Source: Coniella vitis (Eukaryota > Ascomycota > Sordariomycetes > Diaporthales > Schizoparmaceae). Taken from it: a stretch of 64,000 nt of DNA. Location of the stretch: assembly GCA_011317545.1 (NCBI GenBank), contig WUJK01000002.1, positions 2,914,001-2,978,000 of the forward strand. Direction: 5' to 3'. The translations under genes and the position numbers were made by a program. Below the pieces are notes generated by a model. The model saw only the letters and a program-made list of their open reading frames with translations, did not search any database and was not told the origin of the DNA. Positions 35,611-46,245 of this stretch are shown here, one piece after another (the first letter of the stretch is position 1; every line of letters starts with the position of its first letter).

Positions 35611-38600
35611 TTACCCCCCCGCTTAGGCTAAACGCCCTTCTATAGAGCTATATATAGTATATTAGGGGTATAATAGCTATCTAAATAATATAACGATATA
35701 ACGCTGCTATACCCGCTTACCTTATTAAAGGAGCCCTATTCTTATATTTAGCGAATATAAAAGGAGTTTTATATCCGCGGAGCTTCCTTTAACCTAGCTC
35801 TCGGCGAATTTATAAGTTCTACTGCTTATTATCTATTAATAGAATAATAATAACGCCTTTAACCTAATAGGCGGTTATAAGTATAATATCTTTACTTTTA
35901 AAGCTTTAAAAAAGTATAAATACTCCTTTAACCCCTACTTTAAGGGTTATTCCTTCCTCTTAATTAAACTAAAGCCCTTATAAATTATACGAAACTAATT
36001 ATTATAATAATAATAAGGTAAATATTATACCTTCCCTATTTATCCTCTACTTATATTTAGCTCTACTAATAATATAAATATCGCTATTTACTCTAAATAA
36101 GCTAGTATAGCCCTTACCGCTATACCTACCGCCGCTACCCCTACCGTTATTATAAGCTTTATAGTTATTCTTATAGTAATAGCGCTTATAGCTATAGCTA
36201 CGGCTACTCCTACCGCACCCGCTATTACTCCTACTACTATTATTCTTACCCTTACTACCGCTTAGCTCGATAAAGCTATTAATAAACTTATCTAAAGTAT
36301 TATTACTATTAAGCTATAGCTTCGACCCTATATTACCCTCCCCGAGAGTATTAGGGACGAGTAATACCTACCTTATATTATAAGGGCTTCTAAGAACCTC
36401 TTCTCCCTTTACTTTTATAGTATTAGTAAGTAGTACTTCCTCTACTCCTTTATAGCTTATTAATTATTATAGCCGGCGTTTATTATTTCCCTTATAGGAT
36501 AAATAAAAAGGGTAAAAACTCCGGCTATTCTTATACCCCCTTTTACTAAACTAACGAGATATATACTACTATTATTACTATAGTTAATTATTCCCTTATT
36601 TATAATACTTCCGACCCTAGTATATATTATTCCTTCCTTACTCGCGCCTTCCTATACTTATATACTCTAGATACTCTCTACTCCTAAGCCTTTACCGCTC
36701 TCGCTATATACTATACTTATAATTACCTATTTAAGTTAGGTAAGATTTAAGCTAGCTATAATAAGGTCCGGGTATAAAATAATAAATATACTTATAATAT
36801 ATATACCGATTACTCCTTTCCTATTTATATCCTATTAACTTTATATTAGTATTATAGCTATAAGCTTATACGCTATTAAGCGGTAGCGTTAGAGGATATT
36901 ACTAACTTATTAATAAAACTTATAAAAAGGGGTAGTAAGGGTAAGGGCTTAATTAGTATTAAAGCGAAGTATAATATTAATAATAATCCTTATTCTAATA
37001 AAACTAAGGAGAGTAATTCTAATAATAAGGAGGAGGTAAGTAAGGATAAATAGGTAGCCGTATTAATACGTATTTTATATATAGTTTTCTTTTTATTTAT
37101 AGTATTTAATTTCCCCGCTCTTCTTTTTTATAACTTTAGGCTATTATAACTTATAATATTACTATAATATTACTCGAACTCTTTAAGAGTAGCTATATCT
37201 TTAAATTCGGATAACGGCTATTAGTTTAGCTAATCCTATCCGATTTATTTAACTAGGACTTTATATTATAACGTTTCGTCCGTTTTTATATAGCCTTTAT
37301 ATAGCTTATTATATACTCTAATAATATTCTCTACCTAATACTCGGGTTCCTCTCCCTCTTTAATTATAATAGGGTTAAGCCGGTATTCTCTCTATACTTA
37401 TAATAGGAGCGGATCCTATATAGCTTAGATTAGGAGATTTATATAGAAACGAAGGTAAATACCTAATAGAACGTTTAATTCTACTATATAAGGGCTAATA
37501 ACGTATATTATAATATACTTCTTATATAGCTAAGCTAACTTCTTTAAAGGACGGTCGGTAATAATATTTTATAAGGAGAGCTATACCTTATAGCCCTTAA
37601 TAAGCCGCTTTATAATTATTTATAACTTATTCGTAGATTCTTCTATTTATTATTATATAACTACTATTATAGTTTAAACGAAAATAGTTATATCTTTAAG
37701 CTATTAAATAAAATTCTTAGCTTAAACTCTAAACGTTTATACTATTAATATATTACGCTTTATTTATTCGATTAAATTTATATAATAGCTATATAAAATA
37801 AAAAATAGGCTAAGGCTAATTATACTAATATCCCTATTATTAATAGCTAATTAAGCGCTAGGTAAAAGTATCGGCTAATCTAATTATATATATATAACGA
37901 ACGCTCGGAGGTAGTTTATAACCTCTTAGTTTACTTTTTCTATAATTCTATCCGTTTATAAGTAGAAAGTAGTACTTAAGCGTTATTCTATCTTTATAAG
38001 CTTATATAATCGGCGTTAGAACTCTCCTACTTAATTTAAGCCTTAATCGTTAATTATTACCTTAGAGAAACTATAAAACCGCTAATAATAGTATAACAAC
38101 CGCTTTATATATATTTCTACGCTTATATTATATATAGCTTCGAGTATAATAGTTTTTATTAATCGGTTTATAATTATTATTAAATAGGCCTTTTTTATAT
38201 TATCCTTATAGGGGAGGTCGATTATAAAGTCTATAGATAAATCGCTTTATACCCGCTTAGGTATTAATAGGGGCTTAAGAAAGCCCTTCTTCTAATATCT
38301 TTATACTATTTTATATTTATAAATATCGTAATTTTATATAAACCGCCGAATACTACGGTATATACCTAGCTAGAAATAGCCCCTTATTATTATCGTAATA
38401 ATAATATCCCTCCTTAAATAGCTAGATAGGGTAAAATTATAAATACTTTATATTAGTTTAGTATATAAGGGTTCCTAATCCGGTAATTAGAGTTATTTAT
38501 AAAACCTAAATAATCCTTTATTATCGATTAAATACTTTATTATAAATACTTTAATAAGCTTACCTTCGGATATCTATAAGTAAGGGAGAAAAAAGTATTT

Positions 38601-41600
38601 ACCCCTACGGATTATATTTATAAGCTAGGAGTAAACCTTATTATATAAGGTAATATTATCTTATAAGCGTTAAAGCTCCTCTTATATAAAAACCTTACTA
38701 CCTATTAGTAATAGCTTATTATATATTATAACTTAGCTTATCTTTATCGATAATAAAAGCTAGATTTACTTATTAGTAAGGTATTCGTTAGATATATTAT
38801 ATAATATATCCTACTCCCTCCTCGAAAGGGTATCTAAATATTTATTAATTATTCTTATACGATAGACTAGGTAGTATCGAAAATAAATTATTATCTCGGA
38901 TTAATAAACTTACCTTTTAGTAAAATACTATAATATTATAAAATATTCGAGGTTTTTATAATCCGAATAAATCGTAAATAATAATATAATACCCCTAAGC
39001 TTTATATTTTATACTTTTAAGTAATTAATAATAGTTAATAATTCCTTATTATAGATCTTATAGTTATACTTTATAAAGCTTAAGCGGTATAAGTAATATA
39101 TTATTAGGCGGAGGATATTATACTTATCCCTTTAAGAGAAATAGCCGCCTAATAAATACCTAAAATAATCCGTTTTTAATATTATCTTCTTATCCGGATC
39201 CTATTAAGTAAATATAGGCTTATTAATAAAAAGACGCTTTAGCTATTCGAATATAGCTTCTTCTTATTCCCCGAACCTAAATAGAACCCCTTTTTTAATT
39301 AAGGCTAGGAAAGGCCCTATAATTTTAGAATAATTAATAATAAATTAATAATAAAAGTTTATAAATCCTAAGAAGCTATAAACTCCCTTAACCGTCTTCG
39401 GAGCCTCCTAATCGTATATAACGTATATCTTCTCGGGGTTTATATAAATCCCTACCCCTATTTCGATAATAAAGCCTAAATACTTTATCTTAGTTATATT
39501 AAATTCGTATTTAGTAATATCTAAATTTAAACCTATTACTTCGAAAGCGTATAATATTAGTTTTACCTTTACTCGATAATCTTTAGCTATACCATCGGTA
39601 TATATTAGAATATTATCGATATAAGTTAAATAGAAAATATCTAGATAGGGGTATAAAGCGTTATTAATATAATATTAAAATATTATAGGAGCGCTTATAA
39701 ATCCGAATAGGGTTATTAGCTATTCGAAGAGGTTATACCTTATATAAAAGGCGGTCTTCTATTTATCTCCTTCCTTAATATAAAGCTTATAAAATACTAT
39801 TTATATATTAAGCTTAATAAAATATTTAGCGTTTATAATATTAAATAGGATTTCTTTAATAAGGGGGAATAGGTAGCGGTCGGCTTCCGAAATAATATTA
39901 AATATATAATAATTTATATAAAAATAAAAGCTACTCTTTAGTTTCTTAATAAAGATTATAGGAGCTTTTATTAAAAAGCTACTAGCTTTAATATAATTTA
40001 TATCGAATAGCTTAGTAAGAGTCTTCCTTAATATAATAAGTTCTTCTCTAAATATTCTATATAACGGACCTTATAGGGTATTTATAATAGACTTATCCGC
40101 CTTCTTATATAGCCGGATCTTATAATCCGCTCCCTTTCTATATAACGGTAGCGCGGAAGCTACTTCCTTATTAAAGAGGTTTTAGAACTTATAATATTCT
40201 AAAAGGAGTTTCTTATTAACCGAGGATTTTACTTTCGGTATTAGGGCCTTAGTAATATCGGCTATTATAATACTAAAAAGTATTATCTAAACGGTATTTA
40301 AACGTTTTATATACCGAACTTCGCTTTAGATAATAAGGGTATTAATAAATATATAGTTAAAGTTCTTAGGGCTATATCCTTATTCCTAAACCTCTAATCC
40401 TCCGGCTTATTTAATACTTAGGTAATATTTATAAGCTATATATATTACCCTCTCTCTTTTTACTTAAGGTTTTCCTAAAACGGGATTATACTAAAGGCGG
40501 GGGATTATATAAGCCTAAATACGATATAAATACCCGTTTAAATCTATATTAAGGTAGGTTATATAGCGGATAATAGGCTACTTATATAATATTCTCTCCC
40601 TTAACGATTAATAAAGGGTCTTAAGCGGGATAAGTATATATAAAAGTCTTAACTTATATATAAACGTCTCGCTTATAATAAAATAATAATTATAGCTAGA
40701 GTTAATAAATATTAGGATAAATAGAGTTAAATTATAAAATAGATTTATTATAAAATAGTTTCTATCTATCTAACGCTTTACTTTTTATAAGCTAAAGTTA
40801 AAACCTATAAACTCTTATATACGATTCTATATAGGAGTAGCTAGTTTTCCTTTTATTCCTTAGTAATATCGTTAAGGTCGATAAGGTTAGTTTCGGCTAT
40901 ATTAATTCCCGTCTTTCGAATAGCTCTTAAAGTAATAAGCGGGCGTATAAGTAGGAGGGGGTAATAAGCGATTCTATAGTTTAAATATCTATATTTATAA
41001 TAGAATCCTTACTCTTTCCTATATATAATCTCCGCCTAATTAACTTATCTTATATACTATTTATTAGCCTATAATATATTAATATTAGTTATAGCTATAT
41101 CCCTATCGGGATCTATATAAGGGTTTTACGGTTTCTATCCGTTTCTTCTTATTCGTTAAGCTATTCTAAAGCGCTATATTATAATACCGAATAAATAGCT
41201 TAAGGGTAAAGTATAATTACCGTCTCGGATAGCGATATAGCTTTCTAGCTTAGCCGAAATATAAAAAGCTTTCTTTACCTAATCGTTATATATTAACGGT
41301 ATCTTTATATTAATAAGCTATATATATAATATACTATTAATAGCGCCCTTTAGGTATGTTAACTTAACTAAGTCCGGTTACTTTATACCGCCGGAGTCTA
41401 TTAGTAACTTCTCTTATTAGGAGAAGAAGTTAGGGAAAGATTAGCCTTTCTTTTAAATAAAACTATAAAACCTTTAGGAAGCGGTAATAATATAGTTCTT
41501 ATTATAATATCGATAGCGGAGCTATTATAGGAATAAGGAGGGGTTTTAAAGGCTATACTCTCCTCTTATAATATAATAGCTCCGCGCTATAATCTTTATA

Positions 41601-42212
41601 TCTTATTTTAGGTATTTATAGATTTCTTAGAACTTATCTATATAGTTCCCGATAAAATAAGTATCTCGGATAAGTTTATACCTTATAATACGCTCCTAAG
41701 CTAGAAATTAAATATATATATCCTTAAAGTTTGCTAATTAAGAAAAGGGCTTATATTTAGGTATAATTATACTCTCTAAGGCCTTATCTATATCGATATC
41801 GGCGTTTTCTATATCTTAGGAGGTAGGAGTAGGGATATAGGTATCTTCTAGTTTATTAGGTACCGGGTTAGGGTATTCGGCCGCTAGGTTATTAATATTT
41901 ATTAATAACTCCTATAATAATAGGCTATAAGATTATTCGATTTATATAAATCGTATTATAAGCGCTTCTAGCTTTTATATACTATCTTTATACTATTATT
42001 ATATTATTCGTTTAATAATATACTATTATTTATCTATTATTTAAATAATTATTTATTATATAGCTATTATTATATTATTATTATCGTTATTCGCCTAAGT
42101 AGGGAATTACCCGAATTACTCGTTATAAGGGAATAATATCCTAAGGCTATACGCCGAATAAGTATATAAATATTATTAGATATATAAGGTAGGTAGAAGG
42201 AAGTTAGTTAAA

Positions 42213-42551
42213 TATAAATAGATATTAAGAGAGTATTCGTAGTTATAATTCTAATTTCTATAATTAATTAACTTAAGGAGAGAAGTAAGAATAATATCTA
42301 TATAGCGGCGCGAGAGCTACTCTTAAATAGCTCTTACGCTTAAGATCTACCTTTAGATAGAGTTTTCTATAGGTTTACCGTCGATATAAGTGCTATTACC
42401 GATAGTCTTCTAAGCGGCTTATAAGCGGCTCGGAAAGCGCTCTTATTTAGCGCTTATATAATGCTAGTCTCTAGACGGGAAGGGAATATACTAACTAAGG
42501 CTTCGTGCCCTAGTATACCGAAGCCGTATATTTACCCGTGGGCCTATAATA
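42213..42551 (-). repeat. 5' LTR of element D
   Basis: 339 bp, reverse orientation. It keeps CGTGGGCCTATAATA at its outer end, with some TG and CA that RIP removed elsewhere. Confidence 0.92.
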
Positions 42552-43216
42552 GATAAACTATATAGCTATTATATTAAGGGAGTATAAGCCTTTTCGTAGA
42601 GGTAAGGAAAGGATATCTTAATATCGTAGCTTTTATATATTTATAGTAGTATATATGCTAGCTTTAATCTTAGTAGCTAATAGTAAGTCTATATATTCTA
42701 GAACTAAAACCTCGGATTATTTTATTTATTTTCTCTATTTCTCTAACTTCCGATCTACTCTATAGAAAACTTAGAAGCGGTTAATAGGCTAAAGACCCGT
42801 ATATAAGAAACTAGCTATAATATACTAAGCTATAAAGGCCTTATCTATTATAGGCGATAGGGCTTTAGTTATAAAGTCGTTCTATATAAAGCTTAACTCG
42901 CCCTTTACGATCTCGTATTATAAAACCCTTCGGTATTTAGCCTTTAGCTATTGAAAAATACTAATATCTATAAGCTAAAGAAGATACGTTAAGTATAAAG
43001 GTAGGAAGACTAGTATAATATCGAAGCGTTAATAGTAATTTGCGAGGGATAGCTCTTTATATCCTATAAAACTATCGATAATAAGGTATTTATAGATTTT
43101 ATAGTATTAAGATCTCTTACCCTTAGCTATAGCAGGCGGATCCTTTATTTACTTACTTTAATCGAATTTATACGTCTCTTTAATACCGAACTATTCCTAT
43201 AAAGTATAGCCTAGCT

Positions 43217-43748
43217 TATCATAGGCCTACCTATAATATTGCCTTCGCCCGACGTGCCTAATAAGTTAACTAGATCTTCTGAAACGTATTTAGAAGATTA
43301 TATACCTTTTGCTTTAACCGCTTAAGTAAAGGGTTCCGTATATATATCGGAGACGGCTATAGGAACGCTAGTTAATTCCTAGAGCCCTATAGGGGCTAGC
43401 CCGTTATATATCTTCTGAATATCCTAAGGTCGTAAGTTCGAGCTACGGAGTACTAAAAGTCTTAAATACCCCTTCCGTATAAACTTCGGCTTATAAAGCA
43501 ATATCGCAGGTAAGCTTTAGGGGTCCGACGTTATTAGAGGGAGAGAAGGGAGGTAATATTATAGGCCTACTTATGATATTGCCTTCGCTCGATATGCCTG
43601 ATAAGTTAACTAGATCTTCTGAAACGTGTTTAGAAGATTGCGTACCTTTTGCCTTAACCGCCTAAGCGAAGGGTTCCGTATATACGTCGGAGACGGCCGC
43701 AGGAACGCTAGTCAATTCCTGGAGCCCTATAGGGGCCAGCCCGTTATA
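43217..43748. mobile_element. Miniature LTR element (TRIM-like), right copy
   Basis: A second copy, 532 bp, with the same terminal repeats and internal part, inserted in the DDE core of the transposase. Flanks are TAGCT (43212-43216) and TAGCC (43749-43753), a 5-bp duplication with one C/T difference. Its right-hand terminal repeat keeps several TG and CA dinucleotides lost in the other three repeats (for example GATATGCCTGATAAG), so it is less mutated. Confidence 0.82.
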
Positions 43749-44841
43749 TAGCCGAATAAACTCTATATACTTATTAAAAGAGTATTTATTAAAGTATTAT
43801 AGCTAAGATATCGTAATAGCTATATTACTAAAGCTAGTATTAGACTTTATAAAGCGGATATCTTTATAAAGCCGTGATTTTGCTTAGCCTATACTCGGAT
43901 TTTGCTTAAATATATAGAACGGAGGGAGGGTATTACCTATAGCGTTACTATAGCTAATAAGAGTTATAGACTCTCTATTATTAAAGTTATATACTTCGTG
44001 CTTATACGTACGCCCTAATACTACTATAATATACTATATTCGGCCGTAAAGTACTCCTATACGATTGCTATATTTATTAGTATTCTAAATACTAGAGGGA
44101 GTAAAACTATACTCGTATACGGTAGTCTTATACTTATTAAAGAATAAATTAATATTCTCTAGTATTAGTTAAAGCCCTTTACGTAAGGCTTTAATAGGCT
44201 TAATTTAAACCTATTATAGTTTAGGGTATTTAGTAAGCTACCTCTAGATAAAATATAGCCCTACGGGCTCTGCTCCGTAGAGTAAACGTAGTATATTAGC
44301 AGCTTCTCGTATAGTCTCTTTTATAGCTAGGAAGCTGCTATAACTAAGCTATATAGCGAACCGAATAAGCGCTTGATCTTTATATAGTTAAAGGTACTAA
44401 GGACGGCCTATAGGTGCTTGTAACTAGCTAGGTAGGCCTGTTTTACGTAGTATTTTAAGATGCTTGCGTAAAACACCCTCTGTATATAGTATAGTCTGTA
44501 TAAAGGCTTATACGGATATCCGTTTTAGTGCTTACGGCTTAAGATCTAAAGAGGGCACCTTTAAGCCACGGGGAGGTCGCTGGCGGCGGCTTTGCTATGC
44601 TTTAAGTTACTGTTCGTAGGCCCGAATAGCTTTATTCTCGCGCTTTTCGAGAGCAATATACTACTGGGCGGCTTGTAAAGTTGTTATAATAGGAGTTGTC
44701 TGTTCGATTAAAGCTATTTTGAGTTGAAAGGAGAGGTCTGAAGTCTCGATGTGGTAATGTAATAGTGTTAGCAATGTGTGCAATTGTATAGTAAAAAGGA
44801 GTAAATTGCTAACAAAATGGGTGGCGGGGTCTTATATTTAA

Positions 44842-44932
44842 AATGCGTACGGATTTTGGCGCGTACGGCTTTTGGACCCTACTAAAGACGGAAGGCCTTA
44901 GTAGGCCAACCGCGGTGGGTGGGGCCTACGGG
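44842..44932 (-). repeat. Right terminal inverted repeat
   Basis: Reverse complement of the left repeat with two transitions. The internal 10-bp stem has one mismatch here (CTTTAGTAGG). Confidence 0.93.
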
Positions 44933-44934
44933 TA

Positions 44935-45034
44935 TTGTCCTACCTAGATGGAGCGTCTAGTTGGTATTGCCGCTTATTGATGAGTTTTGTAACATGGGTG
45001 TTACTGCTATTTAATTTCTGTGATATGTCTTGCA
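44935..45034. other. Right flank of the composite transposon
   Basis: Normal-composition DNA between the outer TA duplication and the next inverted-repeat element; no gene seen. Confidence 0.4.
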
Positions 45035-45927
45035 TCGACTACGGAGGTCTGCAGCGCTTAGTGTCCCATATTTCATTTCTGATTTAATTTTCCAGGAAAC
45101 ACAGCTATATACACTATCCATTCAGTAAATACACTATCAGTACATCTCGCTTTTTTTCACTCTTTTTTTCACTCTTTTTTTCACTCTTTTTTTCACTCTT
45201 TTTTTCACTCTTTTTTTCACTCTTTCTTTTCACTCTTTTCTTTTCACTCTTTTCTTTTCACTCTTTTCTTTTCACTCTTTTCTTTTCACTCTTTTCTTTT
45301 CACTCTTTTCTTTTCACTCTTTTCTTTTCACTCTTTTCTTTTCACTCTTTTCTTTTCACTCTTTTCTTTTCACTCTTTTCTTTTCACTCTTTTCTTTTCA
45401 CTCTTTTCTTTTCACTCTTTTCTTTTCACTCTTTTCTTTTCACTCTTTTCTTTTCACTCTTTTCTTTTCACTCTTTTCTTTTCACTCTTTTCTTTTCACT
45501 CTTTTCTTTTCACTCCACTCTTTTCTTTTCACTCTTTTCTTTTCACTCTTTTCTTTTCACTCTTTTCTTTTCACTCTTTTCTTTTCACTCTTTTCTTTTC
45601 ACTCTTTTCTTTTCACTCTTTTCTTTTCACTCTTTTCTTTTCACTCTTTTTTTTCTTATTCTATACTATAAAAAAGTTGGAAAAAAAAGTATATGAAAAA
45701 GAGTATGAAAAAGAGTGTGAAAAAGAGTGTGAAAAAGAGTGAAAGGAAAGAGTGAAAGGAAAGTAAGAAAAACTCTGTGTTTTTGGGCGCTCCCGACGGT
45801 GCTGAAAGGAGAGGCTATATACTGGTAGTGTACGAATTTGACTTGGTGAAAATTTTGATGAATTTGGATAAAAATTGAATCAGAAATGAAATATGGGACA
45901 CTAAGCGCTGCAGACCTCCGTAATCGA
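45035..45927. mobile_element. Small inverted-repeat element (MITE-like) filled with a minisatellite
   Basis: Two 57-bp arms, 45035-45091 and 45871-45927, are inverted copies with about two differences (core CGGAGGTCTGCAGCGCTTAG, then GTGTCCCATATTTCATTTC). If the ends are set at CGGAGG, both are flanked by TA (45040-45041 and 45921-45922), which would fit a Tc1/mariner-derived element. There is no transposase; the 780-bp interior is mostly tandem repeat. It may instead be a subtelomere-type or hairpin-derived structure. Confidence 0.65.
45149..45655. repeat. Pyrimidine minisatellite, 13-14 bp units
   Basis: About 500 bp of head-to-tail units, first 13 bp (TTTTTTTCACTCT), then 14 bp (CTTTTCTTTTCACT), with one irregular CACTCCACTC near 45510. 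One strand is almost purely pyrimidine. About 90 bp of complementary purine units (GAAAAAGAGTGT) follow at 45680-45765, so the region can fold back on itself. Confidence 0.95.
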
Positions 45928-46245
45928 CCAATAGTGGACCTTCATATCACCAACGCGATTAACGAATGTGCAGGGCTCGACGTTCTCAGATCAATACCTC
46001 GCTCACGATGAAAACCATTCACAGTTCTGGTCAAAGCGGCAATATCCAGGCTCGATGAGATACGCAACGAATAGAGCTATATCGAAATGTGCATTTTATA
46101 GCATCTCGTAGACTTTGTTGGATTTTCACAAGAATTGTGACCCGCAATGTTCATTTTCCAAGGGCTGTCTGTATAAGAGCGGTGCGAATGTATTGAACTA
46201 TAACACTCAAAAGGAATAATCCACCAGTCATTCCATCAGACTAGC
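45928..46245. other. Intergenic region
   Basis: Short normal-composition stretch holding the 3' end of the DUF7514-type gene; nothing else seen. Confidence 0.5.

Larger units (their letters stand above)
20737..42551 (-). mobile_element. Ty3/Gypsy element D (outer copy, 7.28 kb, interrupted)
   Basis: Minus-strand LTR retrotransposon. Its 5' LTR is 42213-42551 (339 bp). Its 3' LTR is split into 20737-20822 and 35358-35610 (together 339 bp). The 5-bp duplication GATAA lies at 20732-20736 and 42552-42556. Removing the inserted element and its duplication leaves 7,280 bp. The purine tract next to the 3' LTR is visible as TTACCCCCCCGCTTAGGC (35611 onward, plus strand). Gag lies near the right end, then RT, RNase H, integrase and chromodomain-like segments towards the left, all with RIP stops. 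It interrupts the transposase of the outer DNA transposon, so it inserted after that. Confidence 0.9.
19190..44757 (-). pseudogene. Pogo/Fot1-like DDE transposase, RIP-destroyed and split
   Basis: The gene reads right to left in fragments: 44757-43754, 43211-42557, 20731-20501, 20151-20019 and 19481 to about 19190. The gaps are later insertions. In the first fragment I can read NNRESITLISYSNAIGNTLPPFYIFK, split here for length as NNRESITLISYS and NAIGNTLPPFYIFK; this is the block after the first catalytic Asp of the DDE_1 superfamily. The second fragment has LLIIDSFIGYKELSLANYY, a FLPLYLTYLL piece (the usual LPxHxSHxLQPLD region) and FQxLKAKYRRVL. The third carries a Lys/Arg-rich tail. Many Gln and Trp codons are now TAA or TAG, as RIP causes, and no start codon is recognisable. 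Fragment limits are approximate except where set by target duplications. Confidence 0.82.
18889..44932 (-). mobile_element. Tc1/mariner (pogo/Fot1-like) DNA transposon, split by nested insertions
   Basis: The ends carry inverted repeats of 91 bp (18889-18979 and 44842-44932) that begin CCCGTAGGCCCCACCCACCG and differ at only two positions, both transitions. Each end is flanked by TA (18887-18888 and 44933-44934), the target duplication of the Tc1/mariner superfamily. Between them lie pieces of one minus-strand transposase and five later insertions. Subtracting these insertions with their duplications (532, 344, 21,820 and 537 bp) leaves about 2.8 kb, a sensible size for a pogo-type element. 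So the 26 kb is a small transposon blown up by nesting and not a giant element. It is dead: the transposase is full of TAA/TAG. Confidence 0.88.

Noticed and set aside
19000..44600. AT-rich block as a centromere
   Set aside because: All of it is explained by named transposable elements within one datable insertion, and single-copy genes lie close on both sides. Chromatin data would be needed to claim more.
18889..44932. A Starship-type giant mobile element or other 26-kb cargo transposon
   Set aside because: No captain-type tyrosine recombinase and no cargo genes are visible. The ends have 91-bp inverted repeats with TA, and subtracting nested elements leaves a ~2.8-kb pogo-like transposon.
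45149..45655. CRISPR-like array
   Set aside because: Units of 13-14 bp are contiguous with no unique spacers, in a eukaryotic context; this is a minisatellite.
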